Source: Sneathiella limimaris (GTDB taxonomy: Bacteria > Pseudomonadota > Alphaproteobacteria > Sneathiellales > Sneathiellaceae). From it: a stretch of 64,000 nucleotides of DNA. The DNA is taken from positions 744,001-808,000 of the forward strand of contig NZ_JABBYJ010000001.1 in the NCBI RefSeq assembly GCF_012932565.1, in the 5' to 3' direction. The translations under genes were made by a program, and so were the position numbers. Positions 62,231 to 64,000 of the stretch are shown here, in pieces. Position 1 is the first letter of the stretch. Every line of letters starts with the position of its first letter. The notes beneath the pieces were generated by a model that was not told the origin of the DNA, searched no databases, and saw nothing but the letters and a program-made list of their open reading frames with translations.

Positions 62231-62749
62231 ATGAAAACTGATATCAGGGTTGAAACTGTGAAATCTTGGAAGAAATTTGGGGCTCTAGCGGTTATCCTCC
62301 TTATATTGTCAAACATGAGTGCACCCTTAGAGGCTGCGAGCTCTAACGTACCCCGGTTTGTGTCATTATCTTCTTCCAAAGTGAATGTCCGGGTTGGCCC
62401 CGGTAAACGATATCCGATTTCTTGGGTCTATGTTCGAAGTGGCTGGCCCGTTGAAATTATTGCGGAATATGAACTTTGGCGTCAAATCCGTGATGTTGAG
62501 GGGGCCACAGGCTGGATCCATTCCAGTTTGCTTTCAAACCGAAGAACGATTCTGATTACGGGCGAGCAACGACCTGTTTATGAAGACGCCACGACAGAAA
62601 GCAGTGTTATCCTTCTGGCGGATCCAGGCGTTCAAGGTCGTTTGCTAGAATGTGATGGCCGCTGGTGTCTGGTGGATATCGCAGGCAACGAAGGATGGCT
62701 TCAGACAGGTAATTTCTACGGCGTTCACGAGAACGAAAAAATCCGTTAG
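62231..62749 (+). CDS. Exported SH3-domain protein
   Basis: 172 residues with a signal peptide (hydrophobic core FGALAVILLILSNMSA, cut near LEAAS). Two SH3-like repeats follow: RFVSLSSSKVNVRVGPGKRY, PISWVYVRSGWPVEIIAEYE with WRQIRDVEGATGWIHSSLLS, and a second from about residue 115 ending GNEGWLQTGNFYG. Such alphaproteobacterial proteins bind peptidoglycan or act in the periplasm. It overlaps the convergent DUF3501 gene by four bases. Confidence 0.9.
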   Translation: MKTDIRVETVKSWKKFGALAVILLILSNMSAPLEAASSNVPRFVSLSSSKVNVRVGPGKRYPISWVYVRSGWPVEIIAEYELWRQIRDVEGATGWIHSSLLSNRRTILITGEQRPVYEDATTESSVILLADPGVQGRLLECDGRWCLVDIAGNEGWLQTGNFYGVHENEKIR

Positions 62750-63342
62750 TCAGCGAGATCAGAAAGCAACGCTTCTCTGTTTGCATCAGACAATTTGGTC
62801 ATATGGTTGTAGTTCTGATGATCGATTCCCAGAATAATCTCGCATGTTTTCTGCTTTACAGCCTCCATCTGAGTGGAAGAAAGCGGAAAGTGAAGAAAAT
62901 GAATAGCTGAAGTTTTCCCTTCTGCTGTTGTCCTGTCGACATCATCTTCAGGAATTGCATTGGAACGCTCGCCGTCGATGGACATGTAAATCTTGTCTTC
63001 AATATAGCCCAAGCTATGAAGCATTCGATCTCTTCGTACCGGATCTTCAATCTCAATCATAAAAGTCGCAACAAACTCCCGACCGTTTGGAATAAGTGGA
63101 TTATAGGCAGCAAGCTCGTCTTCGATCTGTTCTTCACCGCCCCGCTCGATGTAAAGCATTTCATGGATTTGGGACCACATAGTGTCGTAGTTCTCAAAAT
63201 AAAAAGTGGCAAAAGGGCCGATATGGACCCTTCGGTCCCGTTTAATCCCAATCAGCTTTTCCTTATTGGATTTTCTGATTTTTTCGTATTCGGGAATGGA
63301 CAAAATATCGGATCGGGTAATGTTCCGGTTTTCGGCACTCAT
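62746..63342 (-). CDS. DUF3501 family protein
   Basis: 198 residues, soluble: ITRSDILSIPEYEKIRKSNK, RRVHIGPFATFYFENYDTMW, QIHEMLYIERGGEEQIEDEL. These features mark the DUF3501 family, almost always encoded beside a CCG-domain iron-sulfur protein and a rubrerythrin in alphaproteobacteria, suggesting a role in oxidative or redox stress. The CCG gene lies 12 bases upstream, so they form one operon. Function unknown. Confidence 0.9.
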   Translation of the reverse strand: MSAENRNITRSDILSIPEYEKIRKSNKEKLIGIKRDRRVHIGPFATFYFENYDTMWSQIHEMLYIERGGEEQIEDELAAYNPLIPNGREFVATFMIEIEDPVRRDRMLHSLGYIEDKIYMSIDGERSNAIPEDDVDRTTAEGKTSAIHFLHFPLSSTQMEAVKQKTCEIILGIDHQNYNHMTKLSDANREALLSDLAD

Positions 63343-63354
63343 AAAGTTCCTCCG

Positions 63355-64000
63355 TTAAGATAGTCCATATGCTTTGGCCATTAATTCAATAGGGTGGGCA
63401 GCTGTGAACTTGTCTGCATTATCTGCGCCCTGTTTTTCGATCCCCTGCAGTAGGTGTTCACTTGCAAGTGGACATTCTGATGCAACGGTTGTTGCTCCAG
63501 ATTTCATGGCATTTTTCGCTGCTGTTCGCCCTACCTTTATGGCTGTTTCGAAATTATCTTTCATAATGCCCCAGGAGCCGCCATGACCTGAGCATTTTTC
63601 AATCACTGCTACCCGAGTATCGGGTATCAAGCGCAGCATTTCTGCTCCTTTGGCGCCCATATTCTGAGCCCGGGCATGGCAGGCTAGATGCATTGCAACG
63701 GGACCATCCAGTGGGGCCATCTCCTCGACCAAACCTTCTTTCTTGGAGATATCGACAATATATTCACTTACATCAAAGGTGGATTCTGCCAGTTTCTTAA
63801 GTTTCTCATTTTCAGGGGAGAGTAATGGCCATTCGAACTTGAGCATCAATGCGCAGGAAGAAACAAGGGCGATAATGTCATAACCGCGATCAATCCATTC
63901 ACAGAGTTCTTTTGAAACCGTTTCCGCATTTTCTGTGACGGCCTTGATATCTCCTTGCTCGAGGAGCGGCATTCCACAACAGCCTGGATAAACAACTTCT
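63355..64000 (-). CDS. CCG-domain iron-sulfur protein (heterodisulfide-reductase/GlpC-like), C-terminal part (runs off window)
   Basis: The frame is open to the window edge; 215 residues are visible and the N-terminal part, where ferredoxin-type [4Fe-4S] cysteines would sit, lies outside. CCG-type motifs are present: VYPGCCGMPLLEQG, LVSSCALMLKFEWPLL, MHLACHARAQNMGAK and VIEKCSGHGGSWGIMKDNF. Such proteins pass electrons through cysteine-rich domains, as in GlpC and HdrB. It is the gene upstream of DUF3501 in the operon. The internal ATG at 63970-63972 is not the true start. Confidence 0.9.
   Translation of the reverse strand, partial: EVVYPGCCGMPLLEQGDIKAVTENAETVSKELCEWIDRGYDIIALVSSCALMLKFEWPLLSPENEKLKKLAESTFDVSEYIVDISKKEGLVEEMAPLDGPVAMHLACHARAQNMGAKGAEMLRLIPDTRVAVIEKCSGHGGSWGIMKDNFETAIKVGRTAAKNAMKSGATTVASECPLASEHLLQGIEKQGADNADKFTAAHPIELMAKAYGLS

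Overview
The window looks like a chromosomal segment of an alphaproteobacterium of moderate GC content, probably a marine or soil Rhodospirillales/Sneathiella-like lineage (the lineage is inference, not proven here). Supporting signs are the Anbu/transglutaminase/alpha-E/ATP-grasp operon, the DUF3501 plus CCG-domain iron-sulfur pair, a VPLPA-CTERM exoprotein, the DUF3309/DUF883/holin/SYLF stress cluster and an alphaproteobacterial CheR-histidine kinase-FixJ-like fusion.

Layout. (1) 1-5.6 kb is ordinary chromosome: a truncated BenE transporter divergent from an XRE-cupin regulator, an MDR oxidoreductase, a periplasmic binding protein, a THUMP-type RNA methyltransferase and a D-arginine-dehydrogenase-like flavoprotein. 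(2) 5.7-39.4 kb is bounded by displaced 3' fragments of tRNA-Arg and reads as an old composite island. Its left part (6-10.7 kb) is a graveyard of Xre/MbcA-RES toxin-antitoxin genes, IS6 and IS3 remnants and a tRNA-fMet 3' fragment. Its middle (11-27.6 kb) is a stress and membrane block: DUF3309, DUF883, holin, SYLF, Crp/Fnr, a 1195-residue hybrid kinase, a desaturase, an entericidin-like lipoprotein, hflK-hflC-nhaA, fumC and azlCD with an XRE-cupin regulator. Its right part (28-39.1 kb) is a three-gene operon whose last gene is a giant two-domain tyrosine recombinase split by an in-frame amber codon, then two different hipBA modules and duplicated DUF262 sequence. (3) 39.4-48.0 kb is a compact 8.6-kb integrative element between a second tRNA-Arg fragment and the intact tRNA-Arg(CCG). 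It has an integrase, an excisionase-like protein, three XRE/HTH regulators, an HUH rolling-circle Rep with nested hairpins in its coding region, an unfamiliar membrane protein, and a three-gene STAS-HATPase / DUF4325 / membrane coiled-coil cargo operon. (4) 48.1-64 kb is conserved chromosome: Anbu operon, amidohydrolase, ABC ATPase, zinc-finger protein, polA, AEC transporter, VPLPA-CTERM protein, queF, arfB, 2-hydroxyacid dehydrogenase, SH3 protein, DUF3501 and an iron-sulfur CCG protein.

The most unusual items are the amber-split giant recombinase with its helicase-associated-domain partner, the STAS-HATPase/DUF4325/membrane operon carried by the small tRNA-Arg element, the nested hairpins inside rep, and the fused kinase whose FixJ-like receiver has Asn at the phosphoacceptor position. 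All gene identities were read by eye from sequence motifs; no database search was run.
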